This document shows, piece after piece, positions 1 to 5,886 of a stretch of 8,205 bases of DNA. Under the pieces are notes generated by a model. The model saw only the letters and a program-made list of their open reading frames with translations. It was not told where the DNA came from and did not search any database. Position numbers and translations under genes: made by a program. The DNA is taken from positions 1-8,205 of the forward strand of contig JAKLHH010000290.1 in assembly GCA_022710245.1 (NCBI GenBank), given 5' to 3'. Every line of letters starts with the position of its first letter. Within the stretch, counting starts at the first letter, position 1. Source of the stretch: Myxococcota bacterium. GTDB taxonomy: Bacteria > Myxococcota > Polyangia > GCA-2747355 > JAKLHH01.

Positions 1-309
1 GGCGAGCGCGTCCTCGCCCTCGACGCCGAGCACCGTCTCGAACTGGCCAGCGAAGGAGGCCGCCTCGCCGTCCTCGCCGAGCGCCGAGGAGCGCACCGCG
101 ACGGGGCCGCCGCCGAGCGCGCGGTAGGCCGCCAGCGCCTCCGGCGGGAGCGGCGCGCCGGCGCGGGCGCCGATCAGCGCGAACCCCTCCGGGACGCGGA
201 GCCCGAGCTGGATCAGCCGCGCCAGGCCCTGCGCCTTGCCGCCGGCCGGCTCGCCGCCGAGCTCCTCCAGCTTGCGGATGGTCACCTCGCTGCGTGGATC
301 GATCGACAT
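1..309 (-). CDS. PEP/pyruvate-binding domain protein (PPDK/PEP synthase-like), N-terminal part, cut by window edge
   Basis: Only the first 103 codons are present; the reading frame runs off the left edge. Hallmarks of the ATP-grasp nucleotide-binding domain of PEP synthase and pyruvate phosphate dikinase are visible. These are a Gly-Gly-Lys motif at residues 23-25 (GGKAQGLARL), VPEGFAL at 39-45, VRSSA at 72-76 with the phosphate-binding Arg73, and ASFAGQFETVLGV at 84-96. Family members transfer phosphate between ATP, a catalytic histidine and pyruvate or another acceptor; the His and substrate domains would lie outside the window, so the exact reaction cannot be named. The ATG at 309 is chosen because GAGGT lies a few bases upstream and a TATAAG box lies about 20 bases upstream. 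The stretch between the PEGF and VRSSA motifs is only about 28 residues, whereas classical PEP synthases carry roughly 80 there. This is either a compact subfamily or an accessory PPDK-like protein. Family call is firm; exact enzyme is open. Confidence 0.85.
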   Translation of the reverse strand, partial: MSIDPRSEVTIRKLEELGGEPAGGKAQGLARLIQLGLRVPEGFALIGARAGAPLPPEALAAYRALGGGPVAVRSSALGEDGEAASFAGQFETVLGVEGEDALA

Positions 310-328
310 CGGCACCTCGTCGGGCCCT

Positions 329-334
329 CTTATA
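329..334 (-). promoter_or_regulatory. -10 box for the PEP/pyruvate-binding gene
   Basis: Read on the minus strand this is TATAAG, five of six matches to the sigma-70 -10 consensus, and it stands out in very GC-rich DNA. It would start transcription near 322, giving a leader of about 13 bases that includes GAGGT before the ATG at 309. No good -35 hexamer is seen at 16-18 bases, so an activator or an alternative sigma factor may be involved. Confidence 0.45.
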
Positions 335-503
335 GCACAGCGCTCGTCGACGGAAGTGGCGGCGCGCACGGTCGCGCGCAAAGTGACGGGCCCGTCGCGG
401 TTCTCGCAGGTGCCCCGACCGGGCCACAGATCAGCAGGTTGCGGGCGGGCCAGGCTCGAAGGGGCCAGGTACGCGCGGTACCAACAGCCCGTGGTGCAAG
501 TCG

Positions 504-518
504 CTCCGCGCTGCGGAG
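504..518 (-). terminator. Small hairpin just after the SNF2 stop codon
   Basis: CTCCGC and GCGGAG form a perfect 6-bp GC-rich stem with a 3-base loop, two bases after the stop codon of the SNF2 gene. No run of U follows it, so it is at best a weak or factor-assisted terminator or an mRNA 3' end stabiliser. A second 5-bp palindrome (GGTAC, five bases, GTACC, 468-482) lies further downstream. Nothing else was seen in the 211-base gap between the SNF2 stop and the next start apart from the -10 box at 329-334. Confidence 0.3.
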
Positions 519-520
519 GG

Positions 521-3500
521 TCAGCTGAGCAGGAGCTCGAGGTCCTCGCGGCGGAGCTGGCGGATCATGCTGTTGTCGGCGTTGATGATGGCGTCGGCGA
601 GCTCGCGCTTGGTGGCCTGCAACTCGAGCACCTTCTCCTCGACGGTGTCGCGGGCGATCAGCCGGTAGGCGAAGACCCGCTGCGTCTGTCCAAGGCGATG
701 GGCCCGGTCGATGGCCTGGGCCTCGACGGCCGGGTTCCACCAGGGGTCGAGCAGGAAGACGTACTCGGCGGCGGTGAGGTTCAGCCCCAGGCCGCCGGCT
801 TTGAGGCTGATCAGAAACGCCTGACAGCTCGCGTCGGTCTGGAAGCGCTCGACGCGCGCGGCGCGATCGCGCGTCTTCCCGTCGAGGTACTCGTAGATGA
901 TCCCCTCCTCGTCGAGGCGCGCGCGGACGATGGCGAGCAGACTGGTGAACTGCGAGAAGACCAGCGCCTTGTGGCCTTCGGCGATCACCTCGGCGAGCTG
1001 AGGCAGCAGCGCCTCCAGCTTGGCGCTCGGCTGGTCGCGGTGGGCCTGGTCGATCAGCGCCGGGTGGCAGGCCGCCTGACGCAGGCGCAGCAGCGCCTCC
1101 AGCACCTGCAGCTTGGCCCGGCCCAGCCCCTCGCGCTCCACCCGGCGGAGCAGCGTCGTGCGGTAGTGGTGGCGGAGCTCGTCGTAGAGCCGGCGCTGCT
1201 TCTCGTCGAGCTCGCAGCAGATGGTCTGCTCTGAGCGCTCGGGGAGGTCGGCGGCGACCTGCGCCTTGGTCCGGCGCAGGATGAAGGGACGCAGCGCCCG
1301 CGCCAGCAGGGCTCGACCCTCGCAGCTCGCCTCCTCGCTGGCCTTGCCGCCGCTGCTGAGGGCGGCGAAGACCGGCGCCGAGCCGAGCATGCCCGGGTTG
1401 AGGAAGTCGAGCTGGCCCCAGAGATCCCCGAGGTGGTTCTCGATCGGCGTCCCGCTCAAGCAGAGACGGTGCTCGGCCTGAAGCAGCCTCGCGGCCTTGG
1501 CGGAGGCGGTGGATGCGTTCTTGATCGCGGTCGCCTCATCGAGGACCACGTAGTCGAAGCGGTAGTCCTTGAGCACGGCGATGTCCCGCCGCAGCGTGCC
1601 GTAGGTCGTGAGGACGAGGTCGTGCTGGTCGAAGCTCGCCGCCTGGTCGCGGTCGCGGCCGCTGCCCACGTGCTCGAGCACCTTCAGGCGCGGGGTGAAG
1701 CGGGCCGCCTCGCTGCGCCAGTTGAAGACCAGCGAGCGCGGCACCACCACCAGCGAGGGCCGCCGCTTGCGGCCCTTGCCGCGAGAGGCGAGGTGCGCGA
1801 GCACCTGCACCGTCTTGCCGAGCCCCATGTCGTCGGCCAGGCAGCCGCCGAAGCCGAAGCGCTCGAGGAAGGCGAGCCAGCCGAGGCCTTCGCGCTGGTA
1901 CGGTCGCAGGCTCCCCTGGAAGGCGCGCGGGGCCTCGCGCGGGCCGACCGACTCGAAGGAGCGGAGCTCCTCGCGCAGCCGCGCGAAGCCGGCGTCGAAG
2001 GTCGCCTCGGGCTGAGAGGCGAGCAGGGCGTCGAGCAGCCCCGCCTGCGTCCGCGCGAAGCGCAGGTGATCTCCCTCGGCGTGGCCGACGCCGGCGAGCG
2101 GCGCGACCCGCTGCAGCCACTCCTCGGGGAGCAGGCCGAAGGTGCCGTCGTCGAGGCGCACCAGCCGCTCGCCCCGGCGCAGAGCCGCGAGCAGGCGGGG
2201 CAGCGACACGGTGAGGTCGCCGAAGGTCGCGCCGCCGCGGAGCTCGAACCAGTCGATCCCCGAGGCGACCTCCAGCTGGAACCGGCCGGCCCGCCGGTAG
2301 AGCGCGCCCTCCGCCTCGACCTGCCAGCCGTCGGCGACGAGCGCGCTCACCGCCCGGGTCAGGCGGCTCGGGTGCAGGGACCAGCTCGCCTCCTTGCCCT
2401 GACCGAAGCGCCACCGCTGGCAGCGCAGCCCGAGCGCGAGCAGTCGCTCAGCAGCGGCGGCCTCGCTCGTGGGATCCCGGAGCAGGTAGCGCCGCGTCCC
2501 CTCGACGAGGACGCCCCGACCCGGTGACAGCGCGGGTACGCGCGACGACTCGTAGTCGAAGAAGAGGGAGGCCTGCAGCTGGCCAGAGCGGGCGGGCTTG
2601 CTCAGCTTCAGGTAGGGGCACGGGGTCCCCGCCACCTCCTCGAGACGGAGCCCGTCGGGGAGCTCGAGCCGAGGCAGGGCAGGGCTGCGGAGCAGCCAGC
2701 TCACCAGCTCCGGACCGTCGGCGACCGGCACCCGGATCGCCTCGTCCTGGCGCAGCCTGCTGATCCAGGCGAAGGCGTCGAAGTCCATCAGCCTCGCCAC
2801 CCGCTCCCGCCAGAAGACGTAGCCGCTGAGGAGCAGCGCCGGCTCGCCGAGCGGCACCCGCTCCGAGCCGCGACGGAGCACGCCGCGAACCACGTACACC
2901 TCGCCCCGCTCGTCGAGGACCACCTCGAGGCAGCTCTCGTAGGCCGGTCCCTCGTCGAAGCAAAGGGGGCTCAGCTCCTTGTCTCCGCGCTCCATGATGA
3001 AGCAGCGTCCGGTGCGGAGGATGGTGGGCAGCAGCGCCTGGACGAGGCTGGGGTGAAGGCAGAAGCTCGAGACCCGCTGACGGCCGTAGTAGTGGTAGTA
3101 GGGCTGAGTGGAGCCGAGCAAGCTGGCGAGGATGTCGCGGTCGGTGGCGTCGGGCAGCCTGGGCAGGACCGCGGTCGAGAGGGAGTGCGGCTTCGGCGCG
3201 CCCCAGCCGCCGTCGCGTCGTGTCCGGCGCTGCTGGACCACGAGCTCGAGCTCCCCCGCGGCGATCGTCCTGGCGGGGCTGATGGTGTAGATCAGCTGGC
3301 CCTCGGGGGGCGCTTCAGCCGAGTGCTCCGTCGGCGGGGTGACCAGCGGCGTCAGCGCGGTGCGCCAGGACCGCGGCGGGCGCGTGGCCCCGCGCGCCGG
3401 CTGCCGGCCATGGCGCCCGCGGTACTCGGCGAGGTCATAGACGTTGTCGTCGAGCGCGTCGTCCTCCTCGTCGAGCGCGTCGTCCTCGTCGAGCGCGTCG

Positions 3501-3985
3501 TCCTCCTCGTCGAGCGCGTCGAGCGCGTCGAGCTCGTCGAGCGCGTCGTCCTCGTCGACCTCGTCCTCTCCCACCTCGTGGTGGAGCGCGTCGCGGAGAT
3601 CCAGAGGCGCGTGATCAGGGCCGCGGTCGCTCGTGACGGAGCCCGTCGCGAGCGAGCGGCTCGCGGTGATCTTGCGCTTCACCTGCAGGCGACGCCCGTC
3701 GAGGGGAGCGTCCAGCGCGCCCCGCACCTCGGCGGCGCAGAGGGTCGCCCAGAGGTGCTTGCAGAGCCCGCCGTCCTCGAAGTAGGGGCAGTCGCAGCTC
3801 GTCTCCAGGGTGTTTCCGTTCCAGCGTAGCTCCACCAGGTAGGGACGCGTTCCGGTGACGACGGCCCGCACCGCCCGGTGGTTGGCCTCCAGGACTCGCA
3901 CCTGACCATAGCGGTAATACTGCTCGCCCCGCGGGCAGACACGGCCCTCGAAATAGGGGGAGAAGCGGTCCGTCAGCTTTCCCAT
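521..3985 (-). CDS. SNF2-family helicase-like ATPase with SWIM zinc finger
   Basis: A 1154-residue DNA-translocating ATPase of the bacterial SNF2 type. Residues 64-77 are a SWIM zinc finger (Cys64-x-Cys66-x8-Cys75-x-His77), a presumed DNA or protein-binding element. Residues 137-180 are an acidic Asp/Glu/Ala/Leu repeat linker, followed by a long middle region of unassigned fold (about 190-690). The ATPase core follows: RPYQREGLGWL at 694-704, Walker A DDMGLGKT at 718-725 (Lys724), motif Ia LVVVPRSLVFNW at 745-756, motif II DEAT at 816-819, and motif III SGTP at 844-847. Lobe 2 has LVFSQF at 1008-1013, AGGLGLNL at 1063-1070, and motif VI with Arg1094 and Arg1097 in QAIDRAHRLGQ. All catalytic elements are present, so it should hydrolyse ATP. 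Family roles are nucleic-acid remodelling, transcription recycling or repair; the specific one is not evident. The frame stays open upstream to 4087, but the ATG at 3985 is preferred because domain-like sequence begins there and the promoter lies just upstream. No Shine-Dalgarno precedes it. Monocistronic by layout. Confidence 0.95.
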   Translation of the reverse strand: MGKLTDRFSPYFEGRVCPRGEQYYRYGQVRVLEANHRAVRAVVTGTRPYLVELRWNGNTLETSCDCPYFEDGGLCKHLWATLCAAEVRGALDAPLDGRRLQVKRKITASRSLATGSVTSDRGPDHAPLDLRDALHHEVGEDEVDEDDALDELDALDALDEEDDALDEDDALDEEDDALDDNVYDLAEYRGRHGRQPARGATRPPRSWRTALTPLVTPPTEHSAEAPPEGQLIYTISPARTIAAGELELVVQQRRTRRDGGWGAPKPHSLSTAVLPRLPDATDRDILASLLGSTQPYYHYYGRQRVSSFCLHPSLVQALLPTILRTGRCFIMERGDKELSPLCFDEGPAYESCLEVVLDERGEVYVVRGVLRRGSERVPLGEPALLLSGYVFWRERVARLMDFDAFAWISRLRQDEAIRVPVADGPELVSWLLRSPALPRLELPDGLRLEEVAGTPCPYLKLSKPARSGQLQASLFFDYESSRVPALSPGRGVLVEGTRRYLLRDPTSEAAAAERLLALGLRCQRWRFGQGKEASWSLHPSRLTRAVSALVADGWQVEAEGALYRRAGRFQLEVASGIDWFELRGGATFGDLTVSLPRLLAALRRGERLVRLDDGTFGLLPEEWLQRVAPLAGVGHAEGDHLRFARTQAGLLDALLASQPEATFDAGFARLREELRSFESVGPREAPRAFQGSLRPYQREGLGWLAFLERFGFGGCLADDMGLGKTVQVLAHLASRGKGRKRRPSLVVVPRSLVFNWRSEAARFTPRLKVLEHVGSGRDRDQAASFDQHDLVLTTYGTLRRDIAVLKDYRFDYVVLDEATAIKNASTASAKAARLLQAEHRLCLSGTPIENHLGDLWGQLDFLNPGMLGSAPVFAALSSGGKASEEASCEGRALLARALRPFILRRTKAQVAADLPERSEQTICCELDEKQRRLYDELRHHYRTTLLRRVEREGLGRAKLQVLEALLRLRQAACHPALIDQAHRDQPSAKLEALLPQLAEVIAEGHKALVFSQFTSLLAIVRARLDEEGIIYEYLDGKTRDRAARVERFQTDASCQAFLISLKAGGLGLNLTAAEYVFLLDPWWNPAVEAQAIDRAHRLGQTQRVFAYRLIARDTVEEKVLELQATKRELADAIINADNSMIRQLRREDLELLLS
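3446..3577 (-). repeat. In-frame minisatellite encoding the acidic linker of the SNF2 protein
   Basis: A low-complexity tract built from GTCGTCCTC and GTCGAGCGC elements, all in multiples of three bases. A 36-base block at 3447-3482 recurs exactly at 3486-3521, a period of 39 bases or 13 codons. On the minus strand it encodes repeats of DEEDDALD, DEDDALD and LDALD, giving a strongly negative segment between the zinc finger and the motor. Copy-number changes would stay in frame, so linker length could vary without loss of function. Slippage is inferred; one sequence cannot show it. Confidence 0.9.
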
Positions 3986-3993
3986 CGTGGCGC

Positions 3994-4021
3994 ACGATAG
4001 CCTGCTGACTGGTGTCGTCAA
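3994..4021 (-). promoter_or_regulatory. Sigma-70-type promoter for the SNF2 gene
   Basis: On the minus strand the -35 box is TTGACG (4016-4021, five of six matches) and the -10 box is TATCGT (3994-3999, four of six), 16 bases apart. Predicted initiation is near 3987, only one or two bases before the ATG at 3985. That agrees with the lack of any Shine-Dalgarno before this start, and suggests a leaderless transcript. Confidence 0.5.
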
Positions 4022-4044
4022 GCAGGTGACGACCGGTGACGACC
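4014..4044. promoter_or_regulatory. Cluster of TGACGAC half-sites at the SNF2 promoter (candidate operator)
   Basis: GTCGTCA at 4014-4020 and TGACGAC at 4027-4033 form a perfect 7-bp inverted repeat around a 6-base spacer. A third copy, TGACGAC at 4037-4043, repeats the second with a 10-base period: GGTGACGACC occurs twice in tandem at 4025-4034 and 4035-4044. The first half-site overlaps the -35 hexamer (4016-4021). That arrangement fits a dimeric regulator controlling the SNF2 gene. No regulator gene is in the window, and chance cannot be fully excluded in GC-rich DNA. Confidence 0.4.
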
Positions 4045-4151
4045 TGGGGTGCAGACAATGGTCGGGCGAAGCGGTCGCGACCAGCAAGAGATGAGGTGAG
4101 GGCGAGGTCGACGGGCGCGGCGACCGAGGTTACACTCCGCGGGGAGGTCCG

Positions 4152-4244
4152 ATGCTACGCTGGCTGCTTCCAGTCTTTCTCGCCGTCGCCGCCTGCGCGG
4201 GCGAGAGCTCGATCCCGGTGCACACCGACGTGGGCAAGGTCTAG
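4152..4244 (+). CDS. 30-residue small lipoprotein
   Basis: A very short reading frame encoding 30 residues. It begins MLRWLLPVFLAVAAC and has a classical lipoprotein signal: a positively charged start, a hydrophobic core, and a V-A-A-C lipobox ending at Cys15. After cleavage the mature peptide would be only 16 residues (CAGESSIPVHTDVGKV), anchored by the lipidated cysteine. A strong purine-rich ribosome-binding site, GGGGAGG (4141-4147), sits four bases before the ATG. The combination of RBS, signal and lipobox makes a chance ORF unlikely. It lies in the gap between the SNF2 promoter (divergent) and the 273-residue lipoprotein gene (convergent). Size is comparable to entericidin-like peptides, but no specific similarity is recognised. 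It could instead be the surviving 5' end of a longer lipoprotein gene; the frames downstream of the stop show nothing convincing. Confidence 0.6.
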   Translation: MLRWLLPVFLAVAACAGESSIPVHTDVGKV

Positions 4245-4346
4245 CGGACCCGCTCCGCAACCGCACACCGCTCAGGGTGTTGCTGACGAACACTCGATGG
4301 CGGGTGAGCTTCGCGGGGCACCGACGTGAGAGGAGTGTGAGAGAGG

Positions 4347-5168
4347 TCAGTCGACGATCGGCGGCGGCGGCGTCGCGTACCGGCCCGGGAACGGATCGGC
4401 GCTCTGCCGCTTGCGCAGCTCCTCGTCGGTCCACGGGCCGCGCACGGTGGCGCCGCGCTCGTGGAAGAGCGCCACGCCGATCACGCCCACGTTGCGGTCG
4501 CTGCCGGTCCTCGCGGCGTAGGACCCTCGCACCGACCCGAAGCGGAACGCCGCGACCTGCTCGTCGCTCTGGCGCCAGCCGTCGATGCTGAGCGTAGCTC
4601 CGGGACGCAGCAGGTACCCGCGCTTGCTGTGGCTCGCGGTCCGCCCGTCGATCACGTCGAGCCCGTCCACCGACGCCACCACCTCGAGGCGGAGGTCGGT
4701 GTGGTTCTGCAGCTGGACGGTGTAGCGCGCGCCCGCCTCGCCCACGGCGTAGCAGCGGCTCGCGGTCGAGACCGCCGGGAGCGGCTCGCCGCTCGCGTCG
4801 CGGATGGTGACGCTGACGTCGAGGCCGGGCAGCTGGAAGGTGGCCGCGCCGAGGCGTCGATAGCCGGCCTGGCCCGCCATCGCCTCGGCGCCCTGGCGGT
4901 CGTTGTAGTAGAAGGCGCCGGTGGCCGTCGGGCCGAACGGGTCTGCCCGCTCGAACGCGGTGTGCGTCACCGCCGAGTCGTGCGTCTCGCCCCAGCTCGT
5001 GCCGAGGCCGGGGCGCTCGCGGCTGGCGCTGGCGCGCTCGGCGCCGGCCGCTGCACCGACCTCCTCCGGCCCGGCCGGGTAGGGCTGGTAGGCCGGCGAG
5101 AGCGGCGACGCGCAGCTGGCGAGCGCGGCCAGGAGGGAGAGGACGAGGAGCCGTCGGAAACACGTCAT
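4347..5168 (-). CDS. Lipoprotein of unknown function, 273 residues
   Basis: The signal peptide MTCFRRLLVLSLLAALAS ends in lipobox L16-A17-S18-C19, so the protein should be lipidated and held at a membrane facing the periplasm or cell surface. Residues 20-60 are a Pro/Ala/Glu-rich spacer. Residues 110-240 look like an all-beta domain: alternating hydrophobic strands, then VDGLDVIDGR (167-176), RGYLLRPGATLSIDGWR (183-199), VAAFRF (205-210), and SYAARTG followed by NVGVIGVALF (216-235). This last pattern feels like a recurring motif of uncharacterised proteobacterial proteins; I cannot name a family. The tail is proline-rich (265-270). The ATG at 5168 is preferred over one six codons upstream because GGAGG lies between them, six bases before 5168. 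It is transcribed divergently from the cytochrome gene, and no partner gene is obvious. Confidence 0.85.
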   Translation of the reverse strand: MTCFRRLLVLSLLAALASCASPLSPAYQPYPAGPEEVGAAAGAERASASRERPGLGTSWGETHDSAVTHTAFERADPFGPTATGAFYYNDRQGAEAMAGQAGYRRLGAATFQLPGLDVSVTIRDASGEPLPAVSTASRCYAVGEAGARYTVQLQNHTDLRLEVVASVDGLDVIDGRTASHSKRGYLLRPGATLSIDGWRQSDEQVAAFRFGSVRGSYAARTGSDRNVGVIGVALFHERGATVRGPWTDEELRKRQSADPFPGRYATPPPPIVD

Positions 5169-5174
5169 GGGTCG

Positions 5175-5179
5175 CCTCC
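5175..5179 (-). promoter_or_regulatory. Ribosome-binding site that fixes the start of the 273-residue lipoprotein
   Basis: GGAGG on the minus strand, six bases before the ATG at 5168. It lies inside the frame that would start at 5186, which argues against that longer start. Confidence 0.7.
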
Positions 5180-5266
5180 GTTGCACCCGGAGAACGCCTG
5201 CCGCGGCTCTGCCTTACACCCGCGGACAGCCCGAAAAAACCTAACGCGCACGAGGGAGTGCGAAAA

Positions 5267-5286
5267 CTCCGCCTCTTGCAGCGGAG
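5267..5286. promoter_or_regulatory. Inverted repeat over the cytochrome -35 region
   Basis: CTCCGC (5267-5272) and GCGGAG (5281-5286) form a perfect 6-bp inverted repeat with an 8-base spacer that contains most of the candidate -35 hexamer. An adjacent shorter one, GGAGT (5255-5259) with ACTCC (5266-5270), shares bases with it. Together they could be an operator in the shared control region of the two divergent lipoprotein genes, or alternative hairpins. Confidence 0.3.
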
Positions 5287-5304
5287 GATGCGGCTTTGTA
5301 TTGT
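5276..5304 (+). promoter_or_regulatory. Candidate promoter for the cytochrome lipoprotein gene
   Basis: TTGCAG (5276-5281) and TATTGT (5299-5304, four of six) are separated by 17 bases. Initiation would be near 5311, leaving a leader of about 36 bases. The leader contains a 5-bp hairpin (GCGGC 5314-5318 with GCCGC 5324-5328) and the AGGAGG site. The -35 match is weak beyond TTG. Confidence 0.35.
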
Positions 5305-5346
5305 GCCGCGCATGCGGCGCGCTGCCGCCAGCCAGGAGGACCGACG

Positions 5347-5886
5347 ATGAAGCGTTTGATCACCACCCTCGCCGCCACGCTCCTGCTCGTGGCGTGCAGC
5401 GACGACAGCAAGGCCCCCACTGTCGATGCGCCGACGAAGCTCGACAAGGGCACCAGCGCCGAGCAGGGCACGACCGCCGACAAGGGCGGGACGACCGGGG
5501 ACAAGGGCACCACCGCGGACAAGGGCGGGACAACCGTCGACAAGGGTGGGACCACCGCCGACAAGGGTGGGACCACCGCCGACAAGGGCGGCAAGACCCC
5601 GCCCATCACCACCAGCAAGCACCCCGGCTGGCAGCACACCAGCTGCACCGGCAGCTCCTGTCACACGCTCCCGGTGACGGGCCACACGGCGACCAAGGGG
5701 TACGAGTGCGCGAAGTGCCACGGCGGCAACGGCGCCTGCAACCCGAATAGTCCGAACAGCAAGAAGAAGGACCACACCTCCTCGCTCGGCTGCACCAGCT
5801 GCCACCCGGGCAAGCACAGCTACAGCGCCAACACCGACTGCGTGAGCTGTCACTACGCCGCCCAGGGCGTCGTCGACTGCCCCTGA
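5347..5886 (+). CDS. Multihaem (tetrahaem-type) c-type cytochrome lipoprotein
   Basis: A 179-residue lipoprotein starting MKRLITTLAATLLLVACS, with lipobox L-V-A-C ending at Cys17. An Asp/Lys/Gly/Thr repeat linker (about 33-83) is followed by a compact haem domain. Four c-type haem attachment motifs are visible: Cys100-x4-Cys105-His106 (the spaced form known from class III cytochromes c), Cys121-x2-Cys124-His125, Cys149-x2-Cys152-His153 and Cys165-x2-Cys168-His169. Extra histidines at 92, 97, 113, 143 and 157 could be distal ligands. Two further cysteines, 131 and 178, are not in haem motifs. Attachment needs the cytochrome c maturation machinery in the periplasm; the likely job is extracytoplasmic electron transfer at a membrane surface. 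AGGAGG (5334-5339) lies seven bases before the ATG. No redox partner gene is nearby. A zinc-binding role is a less likely alternative. Confidence 0.85.
   Translation: MKRLITTLAATLLLVACSDDSKAPTVDAPTKLDKGTSAEQGTTADKGGTTGDKGTTADKGGTTVDKGGTTADKGGTTADKGGKTPPITTSKHPGWQHTSCTGSSCHTLPVTGHTATKGYECAKCHGGNGACNPNSPNSKKKDHTSSLGCTSCHPGKHSYSANTDCVSCHYAAQGVVDCP
5479..5592 (+). repeat. 21-bp in-frame tandem repeat in the cytochrome linker
   Basis: Degenerate units encode DKGGTTA, DKGGTTV and DKGGTTG. Two neighbouring 21-base units (5539-5559 and 5560-5580) are identical; others differ mostly at third positions and one is three bases shorter. The repeat gives a flexible hydrophilic spacer between the lipid anchor and the haem domain. 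A weaker related stretch (DKGTSAEQGTTA) precedes it from 5443. Confidence 0.9.

Noticed and set aside
419..482. Possible tRNA or structured RNA (TTCGAG and repeated CCTGGCCC on the minus strand)
   Set aside because: No cloverleaf can be drawn: there are no matching acceptor, D or anticodon arms.
236..1234. Long plus-strand open frame opposite the SNF2 gene 3' end
   Set aside because: Antisense shadow of conserved SNF2 motor codons; no domain or ribosome-binding site supports it. The frames at 1433-2527 and 3053-3829 are rejected for the same reason.
3413..3580. Plus-strand translation with striking VERVVLLVERVV periodicity
   Set aside because: It is only the reverse reading of the acidic-linker minisatellite and carries no independent coding evidence.
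3986..4087. Longer N-terminus of the SNF2 protein starting at 4087
   Set aside because: The extra 34 residues have no domain-like features, lie across the promoter and half-sites, and lack a ribosome-binding site.
4108..4136. Possible promoter TCGACG-17-TACACT before the 30-residue lipoprotein
   Set aside because: Both boxes match only four of six bases, and the predicted start would fall inside the ribosome-binding site. Left out of the features.
4264..4293. Overlapping 5-bp hairpins (ACACC/GGTGT and GTGTT/AACAC) between the convergent lipoprotein genes
   Set aside because: Stems are too short and no T-run follows on either strand, so they are not credible terminators.
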